A DNA stretch of 64,000 nt from Stercorarius parasiticus (Eukaryota; Chordata; Aves; Charadriiformes; Stercorariidae). The notes under the pieces were generated by a model that saw only the letters and a list, made by a program, of their open reading frames with translations, searched no databases and was not told where the DNA came from. The stretch lies in contig VWZL01000925.1 in assembly GCA_013396915.1 (NCBI GenBank), positions 151,600 to 215,599 on the forward strand, written 5' to 3'. The stretch's first letter is position 1. Each line of letters opens with the position of its first letter. Position numbers and translations under genes: made by a program. Shown here piece by piece: positions 28,509-39,884 of this stretch.

Positions 28509-31500
28509 GTGAGTTCATCACCCCTTCAAACTCTGCTGTGCTCCAGTAAATGTCTTATTGCAATAAAACTGTCTGTGTGTAAGCATATATACATATAAAA
28601 ACATACATAAATACTGTTTTATTATAGCCTTTGATTCTTGTCATGGGATCAAAACCTCAAAAATGAGTCATACCAGCGTGTGGGATCTTCAGATCAGAAA
28701 AATCTGTCTGTCGCTCTCTGATAATGGAGCTGCTACTGATAACACAGAAGTACCGTAATAATAACCATGTGGAAAAGTCTTGTTTCAGTCTTTGCTTATG
28801 CAGCTTTCTAGAAAAAAATAAAATACATACAGGGCAGTCTGCAACCCTGAGACTCAAATGGGAATTCGCAAAGGCTGATCACTTTCACTTTGAACTCAAT
28901 TCAGGAAAGCAGCATGCAGACTGGCCTTGGTGTAGCTGTGATTTGACAGCATAGTGTCTTTTGGAGGTGATGCCAGGTCTTAACATATTCCCACATGTAC
29001 CCTGTCTCTGCGCTTACAGTTATTTTGGGCGGGGGGGNATGCATTTGTTCCCCGGAACAGAAATTGTAAAACTTCTTTGTTTTGGGCTTTTGTTTTTATT
29101 CCCATGTTGGATGGTTTGCAGCCCAGTGTCCCTTGCTGTTTGGTCAGGACTGAGCGCGGCACCGCCATGGCGCTGAAGGGACTGCAGGACAAACATTTTT
29201 ACAGTTTATTACCAGGAGGATAATATGCTATCAGTCCATAATTCCAAACTGTCAGAATTTGAAGCCTTGAAAACACACCAGCTGTGGGCTCGGCAGCGCT
29301 GCTATTTTGGGTATGGTTACAATCGATCCGATGCCTCTTGAAGCAGCCTTTTGCTGTTGAGCCCCAGTAGTTTTATGTCCTGATGTCTTCAGTGGCCTCC
29401 TCACAGTGGCTGCCGTGGTCTTTCTGGCAGCTCCAGGATATCCTGGACTTGAGGTAAGGCTGCAGTTTCCAAACAGCTGAGCTGATTTAGTGGCTTAACG
29501 CTGCTAAAAGGGTGATGTTTCATTTTTGACACCCCCTTCTCTAATGACCTTCATCAGACCTTTAGATGAGCAGGTCGAATTTGCTAACTCAGCAGAAACC
29601 TGTTTACCTCTTCTGATGGGTTCATTAACAAATTCATAAGTTGAAAGTCTGTGTGGTTAACGAGCTGAATGAGTTTGTGGAAGGATGTAACAGACGTGAA
29701 GGTCAGCAGCAGTGAAAGAGCGACAGGACGAACCAGACGGCATAGCATCTTGCCGCATCTTTTTGCACTACAGCTGTAGCACCTAGTCTGTTCATTGCTG
29801 TTTGATTTCCTTGCCCTCTCATTAATGCTAATATTTATTATTATTTTTTAATACATGAGTGGTTACACCATGCTTTGGTCATAACAAAGATTTCTTTTAT
29901 TTATTTTTGGTTCTGTTTCCAGTTAAGTAAAAGGCATCCCCCTAGCCCAATAAAAGATGCTCAAGAAAGCATGTGAGAAAAGCCTTTTTCTCACACGAAG
30001 ACATCCTCTCTTCTGAAAATGGAAGCTCGTGGACTGCTCAGGCCTGATGTAGTAGATTTTGTGGTGGATTTCTTTTGGGTTGTTTGGTGGTTTTTTTACC
30101 TTTGCTCTTTAAATTCTTTAAATCCATGCAAACTCTTCTCATTGCTTTTTAGTTACATCTTCAAATGTTCTTTTTCTGTTTGTGCAAACACAGAGAAAGA
30201 TGAGGATTAGATCTGTAAAATCCTGTTTATATAGCTGAACACTTACCATAGGAACATTCTTCCCCACGTTGTAGTTGTTCCTGGATCTCTATACAGCCAT
30301 TGCTCGTGTCTGCGGGTCACTGGAGTAGAAGCAGTTTTTCTTTGGCGAGTTCTGAGTGTGCCTGGTGAGGAAAAAGAATAGCGAAGCGATGCTGAGGCTT
30401 CCCATGTTGCCAGACATTCATTTTGTTTGGCTTTGAGCTGTAGTGTTTTTTAGGGGCTCTAATGTATTCTTGCATTAATAGTAATTCCCACATGTTTGGT
30501 ACGGTATGCCAAATCTTCTGGTTATCTTTCCCCTCCATCTAAACCCAGGAATGGAGTAAGAGTCGCTTCCGTGTGACGGATACATTCTTGAATGAGGAAA
30601 TGCGTTTCAAAGTGAGAAGCGAATGCAGGCACGGTAACGGCAGCGAGCCCAGCCGATGGGTGGAGACCTCCCTTCTGCCAACAGGTAGCGATAATGCGCG
30701 GAGCCGCTGGACCCAGCACAGCTCCCTCTGGCCTGAGGGGACACGGCCTTGCTTTCTGTCCTGCTCTAACAAAACGTCATACGCGTATATCGTAGAGAAA
30801 TATGGAGAGATACCGGAGGCGAGGACTAGTTCAATTGATACAGTTTAAACAGAACGATTGTACTACATTTAAACACGACTGGAGTCTTTTGACGCTTAAA
30901 ACCTTATGGGCAATCTTATAAAATTTAAGTGCTCTTCCAAGACAACAGAGTGATTCCTGTTATTCTTCTTGTCCCTGCCATGCTGTGGTGGTGAGAGAAG
31001 AGGTAACTTGGGTTGTATTAGGCCTGCTGACTTCATGACTAACGTCTAAGTCAGTTTATTTTGTATGATTTTTCTGTATGAGCACGGGTCTGTAAAAAAA
31101 CCCCTACATTTGTAAATTTAGAGGGATGAATCTAGCATATCTAACGATTTGTTGAATAAGTAACTTCATTAAATAATTATAGTAGGGCGCTCTCTTTTTC
31201 AGAAGAGGTGACTGGGGTCTACGAAGCTGTGCATAGCAAAATGAATAGAGGAAAAAATTTTTTTTGTTTCTTGACATCCAGAAATAAGGGGTCCATAGCA
31301 AAATTATTAGGAAGCAGACTTCAAGGAATAATGTGTTCTGCTGGATGCTGGGAGCTAGCAGGTACAGCAAGGAAATTGAGCCTCTTCCCTTGCGTAGTAA
31401 AAGTCTGTCTAACTCAGTAGTGTGACTTGATGTGGATGAAAACAGCGTGGAGGGGAGAATCTGAGACCTTATCAGGCTTGTCTGCGTGTCTGTCAAAAGG

Positions 31501-34500
31501 GTATTCTGGAAAATCGGGGAAGGAGATCATTAGGACAGCATGTACTAAACAGGCTGGGGCTTTTAAAAGTCTGCTTGCAGGTAAAATATTTTTAAATACT
31601 TCTTGGAATAGGAAAAGTGGTTTCATTTTCCTGTACTCTTAGACAGTTGCTACTTCAGGAAGAATGCAAGCTCGGACGGAGAAGGTAGTTTGGGGTTTTC
31701 TATTAATAAAAAGTCTGGACTGTTGGTAAAATTAGCATGCATTTTATTTTTAGTTCGTGGAGATGTTGCTGCTTGTTACAAGGAAAAAATATCTTAATAT
31801 GCTGTAACATGATAATACAGTATAAAGAACTTGTACCATACAAAAATGCAGGATTGAATATGAAAGGCTTTATTCCGTACTTGCTCTACCTGGGAAATAC
31901 ATTGACGTCTCTATTCACAATTGCTATGTACTCATTTACAGAACTATGAGTACTACGTACTCATTTACAGAACTCATTACATTCTGTAACTTGGGTTTTT
32001 TATATGTTGAAGAAGTTGAATGTCTAGAGGTATATGAGTCTCAATTAAAAATTCAACCAGCGTTGCTTTTGTCCATATTTAAGATCTACAGGTATTTCCA
32101 TAATCAGAATGTTGAGAAACTAATATTGTATCTGCAGAAGATAAAACATGCTGACTATTTTTAATGTTGATGGCTGTAATAATTATGACAAAGCTAAGTG
32201 CTATGCATGTAATTGCTAGTTACTTTAAATCCTTTTTAAAGTATCTGTAGTTTAGTAGAACAAGATACTTTCCTGACTCAACACTGAGTCCTTAGCATCA
32301 GGTAACTAAGTAGTAATTCAGAGGTGGTGGAAACTGAGATTCACTATTGGGATTAGCTTGCATTTAGAAGTTACTCTGGGATTTCAGATGCTGCAAGCGA
32401 TAAACAACTGGAATGCGTCATTTGCTGTGCTGAGACAGGCAGTGCAGGCTGAGGTAGCCCATCTTTGCCTTCCAGACAGTTTCAGTTATGTAAAAAGGGA
32501 TGTTTTGCTTCAGGAATTTGGGGAGAATACTTTGCTGGTGAAATAAATCTGAAGAGACCTTTCCAACTTGCCTTGCAGGTATTCCAGGTACTGCTGCTGT
32601 TGGTTTGAGCTGTGTTTGGCACAATTTGGAGTACATGGATTGTTCATGGCGTCCTGGGGAGAATGCAAGCAGCAATACCAATTACACATTGTTCTACTGG
32701 TTCGTACGAACTTTTTATTCCCAACTCTGAAGTGCTTTAGCGCTAATCTTTAGTTTTATGTGACACGTTTTACTTGTCTGCTTTCTGTTGCTTTGAATGT
32801 CTCAGGGTGTTGCGTACAAGTTAGCGCTGGGTCCTGTCCAGCAGAGAACTTTGCTGCTGAAGGGTCAAGAGGTTGCTGCTGCTGAGTCTTTTTTGGGAAG
32901 TTGATAGAACCGTTATGTGAAGCTTGGCTGCTTCTGTAGCCCATTTTAAAACAACTGCTATTGCTTTCTAATTTTTTCTAATTGTGGATTCAAAGAAGGA
33001 AGAATTAAGAACTGAGCTAGACCAATATATTAATTGCTTTCTTTAGAGCCCAACAAACATGGGCTGTTTAAGTTGGAATCACTCATTAATGTATGTGTCA
33101 GCTCTTAAATCATTGTGAAATGGTATGAAAGCATTAATAACGTTTAGCAGTAGTTTTGTTTGTATCTTCAATGTAATAAATAACCGATTCACCTTGAAAG
33201 TTATGGAGAACATCTTTTTATCATCATCCCCGCTTGCCAGCTGACTGCCATAAATAGACTCTTGTTCCAAAGGAACAGACTTGTAGTGTGAGCAAAAACT
33301 TGGCAGCAAGGTCTGCGCACGCTAATCTATGCATAGCTCTGCATGTCGATGGGGCTTGTGAAATGCCCGATTGCATTAGCTTCTGTAGAAATATTGAAGT
33401 TTTCTCTCTGAAAGCCCCTTGTTGTAGTTTTAAATCAGCTTTCTGTCTTATCTGAACTGACTAAATGTTTTCCTCTTCCTCTCCAGTGGCAGTCTCGCAG
33501 GCTAACTGTTTGATTTAAGGCATTTGGACAGCAAACGGCAGAAAACTTGCTGCCTTAGTTAAATGCAGGGAGGACTTGTTCTCTCTCCAAATTGCTACTC
33601 AAATAAATTTTTTTCTTTATTACAAGAATGGTGACAATGAGATGGTGGAGATCTGAATTTCTGGGTATATGGATACTTAGTGGAATAATGCTTTAGATTA
33701 GAGCTATATATTTTCAATTTACCCCTTTATTTTAGTGAAAGATGTAGCTGCGGTGACAACAAAGTGTTTTGATTCATGCTGCTTAGAAAGACAGACACTG
33801 TTGGGGTTTTTTAGTTTTAAAGCTGAAAACTAAGGAAACACTTGATTTTTTGGACTGAAAGATACATTTTCCATAGTGCAGGTGAGGTGGAGTCTTTGTT
33901 TTGTTTTTGTTTTTCAGAAATGAGTGAACAATTACCTGAAAAATGTTTCCTTTTTACATTCTTCTTCATTGATATTTTCCCCTAAAAGCCTCTATTTTCA
34001 TCCAAAGCGGACGTGAATATGACATGAGGTTAGAACAAACGCATCCCGTCAGCGCCCAGTAATACTTGCTGAACCGCGGGCGCATGAGAGCGGGTCAGTG
34101 CATGGTCCTGCTGTCGCTCTGGATGCTCCCGTCTTCCTCAACCCGGGGAGGGGAGAAGGGGGGTAAAAAGGGGGTTTGGGTGTGAAAACAGGAGAGATGG
34201 TTTTGTCTTCTCCAGCCCCTGTCCAGGGAGGTGTGAAGTAGGGGAGTGCCACTCTTACTGTGCTCCTAAACAAAGCTCTGATTTGCTCCGTATCATTTAA
34301 AAAAAAAAAAACAACCCAAACAATCTATTTCCCAATTTTTTATGGAGGAAAAGTTGTTGGCATATTCTCATTGGAACTTGGGGAGCAAAGAGAAGCAAGG
34401 AAGAAGGCTGTCATAGCTTCTCTGTTATTGGAAGTGAGCACTGACATTTTGCAAAGCAGCTGCAGGCAGTAGGTGAAACTGGACCATCTCAAGCGAGAGC

Positions 34501-37500
34501 TATGGTGCCCGAGGCATCACCGAGGGAGACCGATCCACTCGTTCTAGCACAGAAGTGAAATTCTGCTGACAGGAAGTGATACAAATTAGTTTGCTTTCTA
34601 AATACTTTTTTTTTTTTTTTCCTCCTTGAAATTGTTTTCCTATGTGGAAAATGTGAACCCACGCTGAAAGCAGCTGTTGTCTTTGATGCCTGGGTATAAA
34701 GCAAACCAGCCTCTTATTCTGCTACTTGGAACTCTTTACAAAAATAATGTTCTTTCTAAAGTTTGAGATAAATGAGAAGGTTCTTACTTTGCTTAGCTTA
34801 ACTTTTATATATGCTATAGCGCAGCTTTAATGCAAGATCACTCTTTAGAATTCGTAGCACAGGTTTCAAAACAAGCTTGCCTCTTGCTGTCCTGTTCTTT
34901 TGAAGTTTAAAAAAAATATATTTAACTCCTATAGGTTTGATGGTTTGAAAAACCCTAAGAAGTGCAACAACTATTCTATGGACCATGGAAGATGCCTTTT
35001 CAATCTTAGCTTCCCCAAGGTCACCAATTCTTACCCAGCTATAAGTATTTTAATTAGAGATGATTCTGAAGACATTAGGCCTGTGTGTGCAAGTAAAAAT
35101 CCTACCACCCTTGGTAAGTCTAACACCATCTTACAAAAAATATAAAGAAAGAAGTTTGCTAGTGTATCACTGTTGTTGAGAAGCTTGCAACTCATAAGCT
35201 GTGGGTGAGACAACATGATTCGATGCTCTCTTCTGTTGATCTTTGACTTAGGAATTATACAGACAGGTTGTGTTTTTGAGGGATGGGTGTTCGGGTTTTG
35301 GTTGGTTGGGTTTTATTTATTTATTTTCCACTCAATTTTACTCTTATTCTTTTGTTGTTTTTATTCTTTCTTAACTTTTTGGTGCTAACTTTTTCCTCTT
35401 TCTCTTCCTAAACTAGTATAAGTGTAAAATCATGCAATAAAGGACTTCTGACTACTTCTGTAACCAGTGAAATACAATTTGTAACTAATTCTTCTGTTTT
35501 GCATTTCAGTAAGACCTGCTACGCCAAGAAGACTTGTGCTGTCAAAGATTAATGATGAAATATATGTAGAATGGAGTGAATCAGACACCTTCCCAGAAAA
35601 TTGTTTATTTTATGAAGTTGAATATCATAATGGTGATTTGGACACTGCTCAGATAATTAAAGTAACTTTTCATTACTTACAGTTAACTGATTTATTTTTT
35701 TACTATGTATCTTTTATAATTTATGTTGCTATTCACAGTAACTCAAATATTTGCTGTTTAAAAATGAAAAATTATATATGCTGCATGTGAACGGGTCTGG
35801 TGCAGTAGCTGGTCTTCTGAATCCTTGCCATCATTTGTTACGGCAAAGGAGTAATGTGTAAGAACAGTTTGGTAAAGAAGTATTTACTAAACTAAACAAC
35901 ACCTATCCGGAAATCCACTGCGGAGCATGTGCCTGTTTGCTTCTCCGTGATAGAGGACTTTGGTCTGCTGGTGTTGGGTTTTCCTGCTGTAGGCCTGCGC
36001 TCGGTCAGATGATTGCCTTGTTCTTGGATGACGGGACTTGATTACCGTACAGCAAAATTAGTTGCCGGTGCACACAAGAACACAGAATGTTGTACAGAAA
36101 AGCAAGGGGATAAAAAGACTGAGGATGCGAGGGAAGAAAAAGGTGTGCACTCTTAGACTGATTTTAATGTACCTATAGAAGCATTGACTTCGGTGTCTGG
36201 ATGTACTCATGCCTGGATCTGCACAGCCAGACTGACTGTACGGTTTGATCAGAATGGTAAACAGTGTGATAAATTTAAAAGTAAGGTGGCAGTCTTCTCC
36301 TGTGGAGCATATTTAGCTGTTTGTCCTACCCCAAATTTTAGCAAACTCAAATATTTAATACCAACATACCTCAGAAAATCGGCATTTTGGATCAATAATA
36401 AGTGGAGTTTGATCCCAGCTAGTGCGTTTGAGTGCCTCTGTAGAGACATCACAGAAGACTTTTGCATGGTCAAAGTTGGATCAGCGTTGCTGCCCTGACA
36501 GAGAGGGGAAGGCGGCGTAAATCACAGATGTTTCTCAAAAAGAAAAAAAAAGGGCACTGTTCCAGACACCGAGTCTGAGTTTAATCATTGATGCCAAATG
36601 CTGCATGATAGATGTAGCAGTGAATAAGATTAAATCTTAGCTTTGGAATCTCTGTTTAGGCAGTCTTGGCTGGTTAAATGCTACTATGTCCTTTTTTATG
36701 AAGTTTAGTATTCACAAAAAGATCTTCTATCCAAACATTCAGAATACATTAACTGCACAATGAAAAAGGGCTTGTCAATGACTGAGAATACACTGGTAAT
36801 TGAACAAAGCAAATTACCTTTTCTTTTTACCTTAGGTTGAAATTAATCATACGTCAATTCCTAGTGTTGATCCTAACAGCAAGTACACCTTCAAAGTGAG
36901 AGCAAAACCAAAGCCCGAGTGTTACAGCAGCAAGCTCTTCAGTGACTGGAGTGAAGAGAAGAGTATTGGTGAGAACAGTTGTGCCTACGATTTGTTGCAC
37001 TTTATTCTTCATCTGTAAGGCGTCTAATACCTTCTGTCTGCTAAGCAAATGGGAGTTGAAGATTATCCTCCTATGTATCTACGTAATTTTAGGTGAAAAG
37101 AAGGCAAGGGAGCTCTAGTCCTTCAGCAGTGCCATCAGTTACTACCTGTACCACTGGTGCAATTGCCCCTTCCCGGGGTCATCAGTTTTTCAGCCCTGAG
37201 TCTTGCTGGTGTTCATTTTTTTGCCAAATGTATCTACATTATAGTATCATGCTTTGAAAAATGAGTCCTTGCCTACAAAAGTGCTAGTGTATTTGGAAAA
37301 CATTGTCTATGAACAAATCAGAGAATTTATTAATTTGTTATCCTTATTGCTAAAAAGCCTCTCAGACATCCCTAAGTTTCTACAATTTTTCTTTTCCAGG
37401 TGAGAAGATGGACTCTACATTCTATTTTGTTTTAATAATCACCATCCCATTAATAGTAGCAGTATCTACGATAATTCTACTAGTTTATCTGAAAAGGTAA

Positions 37501-39884
37501 ATAATGACCTCCCTTTATTTATAGTCCACTAATTCTGATTGATCTTTGACTCATGTTATAAGTCATGTCTCTTCCAGGCAACTGTCCGTATGTGGCATGT
37601 TTCAGTAGCAGCTGTTTTATCCATAACACACACTGCATAACAAAAGTGGCAGCACCATCGTGCCTCAGTCATTAGAACCAGGTCTATAGACCACATACAC
37701 GCTCTGGGCGCACTTGTGTAACTCTGCTTCTGTATGCTTGCAGCTTCTTGTTGCACAGCTATTGCATCCCCTTTCTTTAGGCAATGAAGTCCAAATTCAA
37801 AATTAAGCTTACACAGCATATTTTACCAGATTTTTTTAAAAAGTCTTCTTTTGCTCCTGTCTTTGTCAACAGTGAATGTTATTTAGAATCTGTCGGCGTG
37901 AATATTCCCATTTCCTTTTGGTTTGGGGAGTAAAAATGAGAATTGGGCTACAGTTGCAGAGAATGAAAGCTGGCCAGTGATGTCAAAGCTGAGTCCACAA
38001 ATTTTCTTGACTGCGCCCAAGTATGACATTGAAATGGTGACTTTTAAATTAATACATCTTTCATCTAAAGCTTTTCTTTTTAATTTTCTGAAGGCTGAAG
38101 ATATTAATTCTTCCACCAATTCCGGACCCTAGAGAAATTCTGAAGCGCATGTTTGGAGAGCAGAATGAGGATTCCCAGGTTAGTAAGAAGCTGTTGGGCC
38201 AACAAATCTATTGAACTGGAATCTACAGGCTTCCAATTTTCTTTTTCCTAATACCTATGTCTATCTTAAAACCGATTGTACGTAAGTATGTCATATGAAG
38301 ATTAAGTATTTACAATAGTAAGAGTTGTTCAGAAACAATTACCTAAAGCTGAGAGGTATTTTTTTTTTTCCCCCTCAAATTGCATATACTTTTCTAGACA
38401 CATTAGTAGAATTGCGCTATTCTGTTATTTCATAGACTGCTAGTCCCTTAAATGTGTTTTGGGTTGGTTTGGGGGTTGGGTTTTTTGGGTGGAGGTTTTC
38501 TGGTTGTTGGGTTTTATTGGGTGTTTTTTTTGGTTTTTGTTTTTGTTTTGGTTTCAGCTTCATTAAACTCCTTCTCCTGAACATTTAGGTCTCTCTCTGC
38601 TGGTTGCTCATATTTATGATGCTGAATAAAGCTATTCATATTTGACTTCCAAAAGCTCATATTTTTAGCACTTTCACGTTTATCACAGTCAGTTAGCTGT
38701 GAAGTAAATCAGGACACTTAGCTTCTCATTGGCAAAAGAACAAAACTAACTAGAGCTGCTTCATGCTTTGGTTGATGAAAGACTTGCTATTGACCCTTAT
38801 TTCAGGAAAAATAAACGTAATGCTGATTATGGAAACTGTTATTTCTAAACAAATCTAACTCAGTAGCCCTTTATAAAAGTCCAAAGGGAAGTACACTGAT
38901 GAGCCCTAATTCAAACCTAGACCTGAGGCGGTGTATGCTGTTCTCTGAACACAGTCCTTGTATGGAAGGGACCTTCTGACTCACTGTGGCATCTCAAAAT
39001 TGATGCCACCCGTGAAACATTTGTGGAGGATAATGACTATCTGGGTGTCTGGTGCTGCATGTGCGTTGGATGTTCTCAGTTGAACAGGAGTTGCAGGAAT
39101 TGCTGACTTCTTGAAAAGAAGTCTCCTTCTGTGGCCTCCCAATTGCAAAAGGAGTCAGAGTCCAAAATCCAGTATTCCCTTTTTCCACGGGGGTATTCTG
39201 AGTTCACCTAATAATAAACCAGAACTATGTGGAAAGCATGGATCTGGCCTCCTAGTTTACTACCTTATGGATATATATTTCAGCATGTATCAGTTGTTAC
39301 GGGATTAAGGTGGGACTCTTGGCCATGAGGATCATAAGTATGGTAGCTGTTACACTTTGTCGTCCTTTGACCTGTGCTTTGTCGCTGCCCCAAGTAACGC
39401 TATGGTCTTGCTTCTGAGTATTATCTTGGTCTTCTCTACGTGCTCAGGGTCCCGGTGAAAACTCTACTAAGTGTGTATATCCTCACTTCTCCGTCCTCCT
39501 GCCTGAGCTTCACCCATTAGCTCTAGTCGGAAGCACTCTTAATTTGGGGGCCAATCTTCAACTCTTCCTTGTCTCCAGAGAGGATAACTCTTCTGTCAAC
39601 CAGGCCTAACCCTGGCCCTAATAAGCACAATTTGTGGCCCAGCTACCTTGGCTTTTTCACCATAATATAGGCTATACACTGTGAAACGGGTCTATCCTGT
39701 TGGGCTGAAAAAGCAATGCTCGCCATGAAGAAGCACTGTTAAAAATGTTGTTTTTCTCTTTCAGAGCTGTGCAAAGGATGATTCTGTGAATGCTTACGAC
39801 AGGTTAAATAAGGAAGAAGAAATTAATTCTTTAATTTTAACAGAAGCTCCAGTGTCCGCTAATTCTGAAAAAGAAAACCGATAA
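28351..39884 (+). CDS. IL13RA1: IL13RA1 (interleukin-13 receptor subunit alpha-1), exons 2-10
   Basis: This encodes the type I cytokine receptor chain that binds IL-13 and pairs with IL4RA to form the type II IL-4/IL-13 receptor at the plasma membrane. The coding join is 28351-28508, 30549-30684, 32579-32699, 34935-35113, 35510-35661, 36836-36968, 37400-37496, 38094-38178, 39765-39884, 1181 nt or about 393 residues after the signal peptide. All phases agree. Domains in order are: an N-terminal fibronectin-like domain (exons 2-3), the cytokine-binding pair (exons 4-7) ending in a WSXWS-like FSDWS, one transmembrane helix (exon 8), Box 1 PPIPDP (exon 9) and a short tail (exon 10). Human mature IL13RA1 is about 406 residues. 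Box 1 and the DOCK11 neighbour favour IL13RA1 over IL13RA2 or IL5RA. Introns show no other genes. Oddities are a shortened third domain and a missing start codon. Confidence 0.93.
30549..30684 (+). CDS. IL13RA1: IL13RA1 exon 3
   Basis: Forty-five codons plus one base, starting EWSKSRFRVTDTFLNEEMRF and ending VETSLLPT. Acceptor acccag, donor G|gtagcg (weak at the last positions). It is the same length as the human counterpart and holds a conserved cysteine (SEC). Sequence identity to mammals is low here, so placement rests on phase and position. Confidence 0.88.
31928..31974 (+). repeat. Short direct repeat
   Basis: The 18-mer gtactcatttacagaact occurs at 31928-31945 and again at 31957-31974. 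This is a local tandem duplication with a 29-nt period in an IL13RA1 intron. Confidence 0.85.
32579..32699 (+). CDS. IL13RA1: IL13RA1 exon 4, start of cytokine-binding domain
   Basis: Encodes GLSCVWHNLEYMDCSWRPGE and SNTNYTLFY, matching the human CIWHNLSYMKCSW and TNYTLYYW blocks. The acceptor cttgcag is strong. The donor gttcgt is poor, but it is the only one giving the conserved Trp split TG|G with exon 5. Confidence 0.94.
34935..35113 (+). CDS. IL13RA1: IL13RA1 exon 5
   Basis: Fifty-nine full codons with split codons at both ends. It includes KKCNNYSMDHGRCLFNLSFP, corresponding to the human HQCENI...GCSFDLTK region with its two cysteines. Acceptor cctatag, donor G|gtaagt (consensus). Confidence 0.93.
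35510..35661 (+). CDS. IL13RA1: IL13RA1 exon 6
   Basis: Starts RPATPRRLVLSKINDEIYVE and includes ENCLFYEVEYHN, matching the human SRCLFYEVEVNN block of the membrane-proximal domain. Acceptor catttcag, donor AAA|gtaact. After this point about 20 residues present in mammals have no counterpart. Confidence 0.93.
36836..36968 (+). CDS. IL13RA1: IL13RA1 exon 7 with WSXWS-like motif
   Basis: Forty-four codons plus one base. It encodes SKYTFKVRAKPKPECYSSKL, then FSDWS (36938-36952) and EEKSI. The motif sits where human IL13RA1 has WSNWS, with the first Trp replaced by Phe. Acceptor ttaccttag, donor G|gtgaga. Confidence 0.94.
37400..37496 (+). CDS. IL13RA1: IL13RA1 exon 8, transmembrane helix
   Basis: Thirty-one codons with split codons at both ends. 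A strongly hydrophobic run (about 37417-37490) spans the membrane and is followed by Lys-Arg, the usual cytoplasmic stop. Acceptor ttttccag, donor AG|gtaaat. Confidence 0.95.
38094..38178 (+). CDS. IL13RA1: IL13RA1 exon 9, Box 1
   Basis: Encodes LKILILPPIPDPREILKRMF and GEQNEDSQ. The Box 1 PPIPDP (38113-38130) is identical to human and is the JAK-binding site of the family (TYK2/JAK2 for IL13RA1). Acceptor ttctgaag, donor CAG|gttagt. Confidence 0.96.
38455..38556 (+). repeat. G/T-rich low-complexity tract in IL13RA1 intron 9
   Basis: About 100 nt made almost only of G and T, with repeated gggttttt-like units. Such tracts are common in bird introns. No coding or splicing role is visible. Confidence 0.75.
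39765..39884 (+). CDS. IL13RA1: IL13RA1 exon 10, cytoplasmic tail and stop
   Basis: Thirty-nine codons and TAA. It begins SCAKDDSVNAYDRLNKEEEI and contains SLILTEAP, resembling the human tail YEKQTKEETDSVVLIENL. One tyrosine is present where human has two. The acceptor ctctttcag is strong. Confidence 0.93.
   Translation, partial: SCAKDDSVNAYDRLNKEEEINSLILTEAPVSANSEKENR

Noticed and set aside
31104..31496. 130-codon minus-strand frame in an IL13RA1 intron
   Set aside because: Poly-Leu/Phe-rich translation without homology-like features; intronic and on the opposite strand.
36184..36498. Frame in IL13RA1 intron 6, tested as the missing third-domain segment
   Set aside because: Its cysteine-containing sequence does not resemble the mammalian segment and it lacks matching splice sites.
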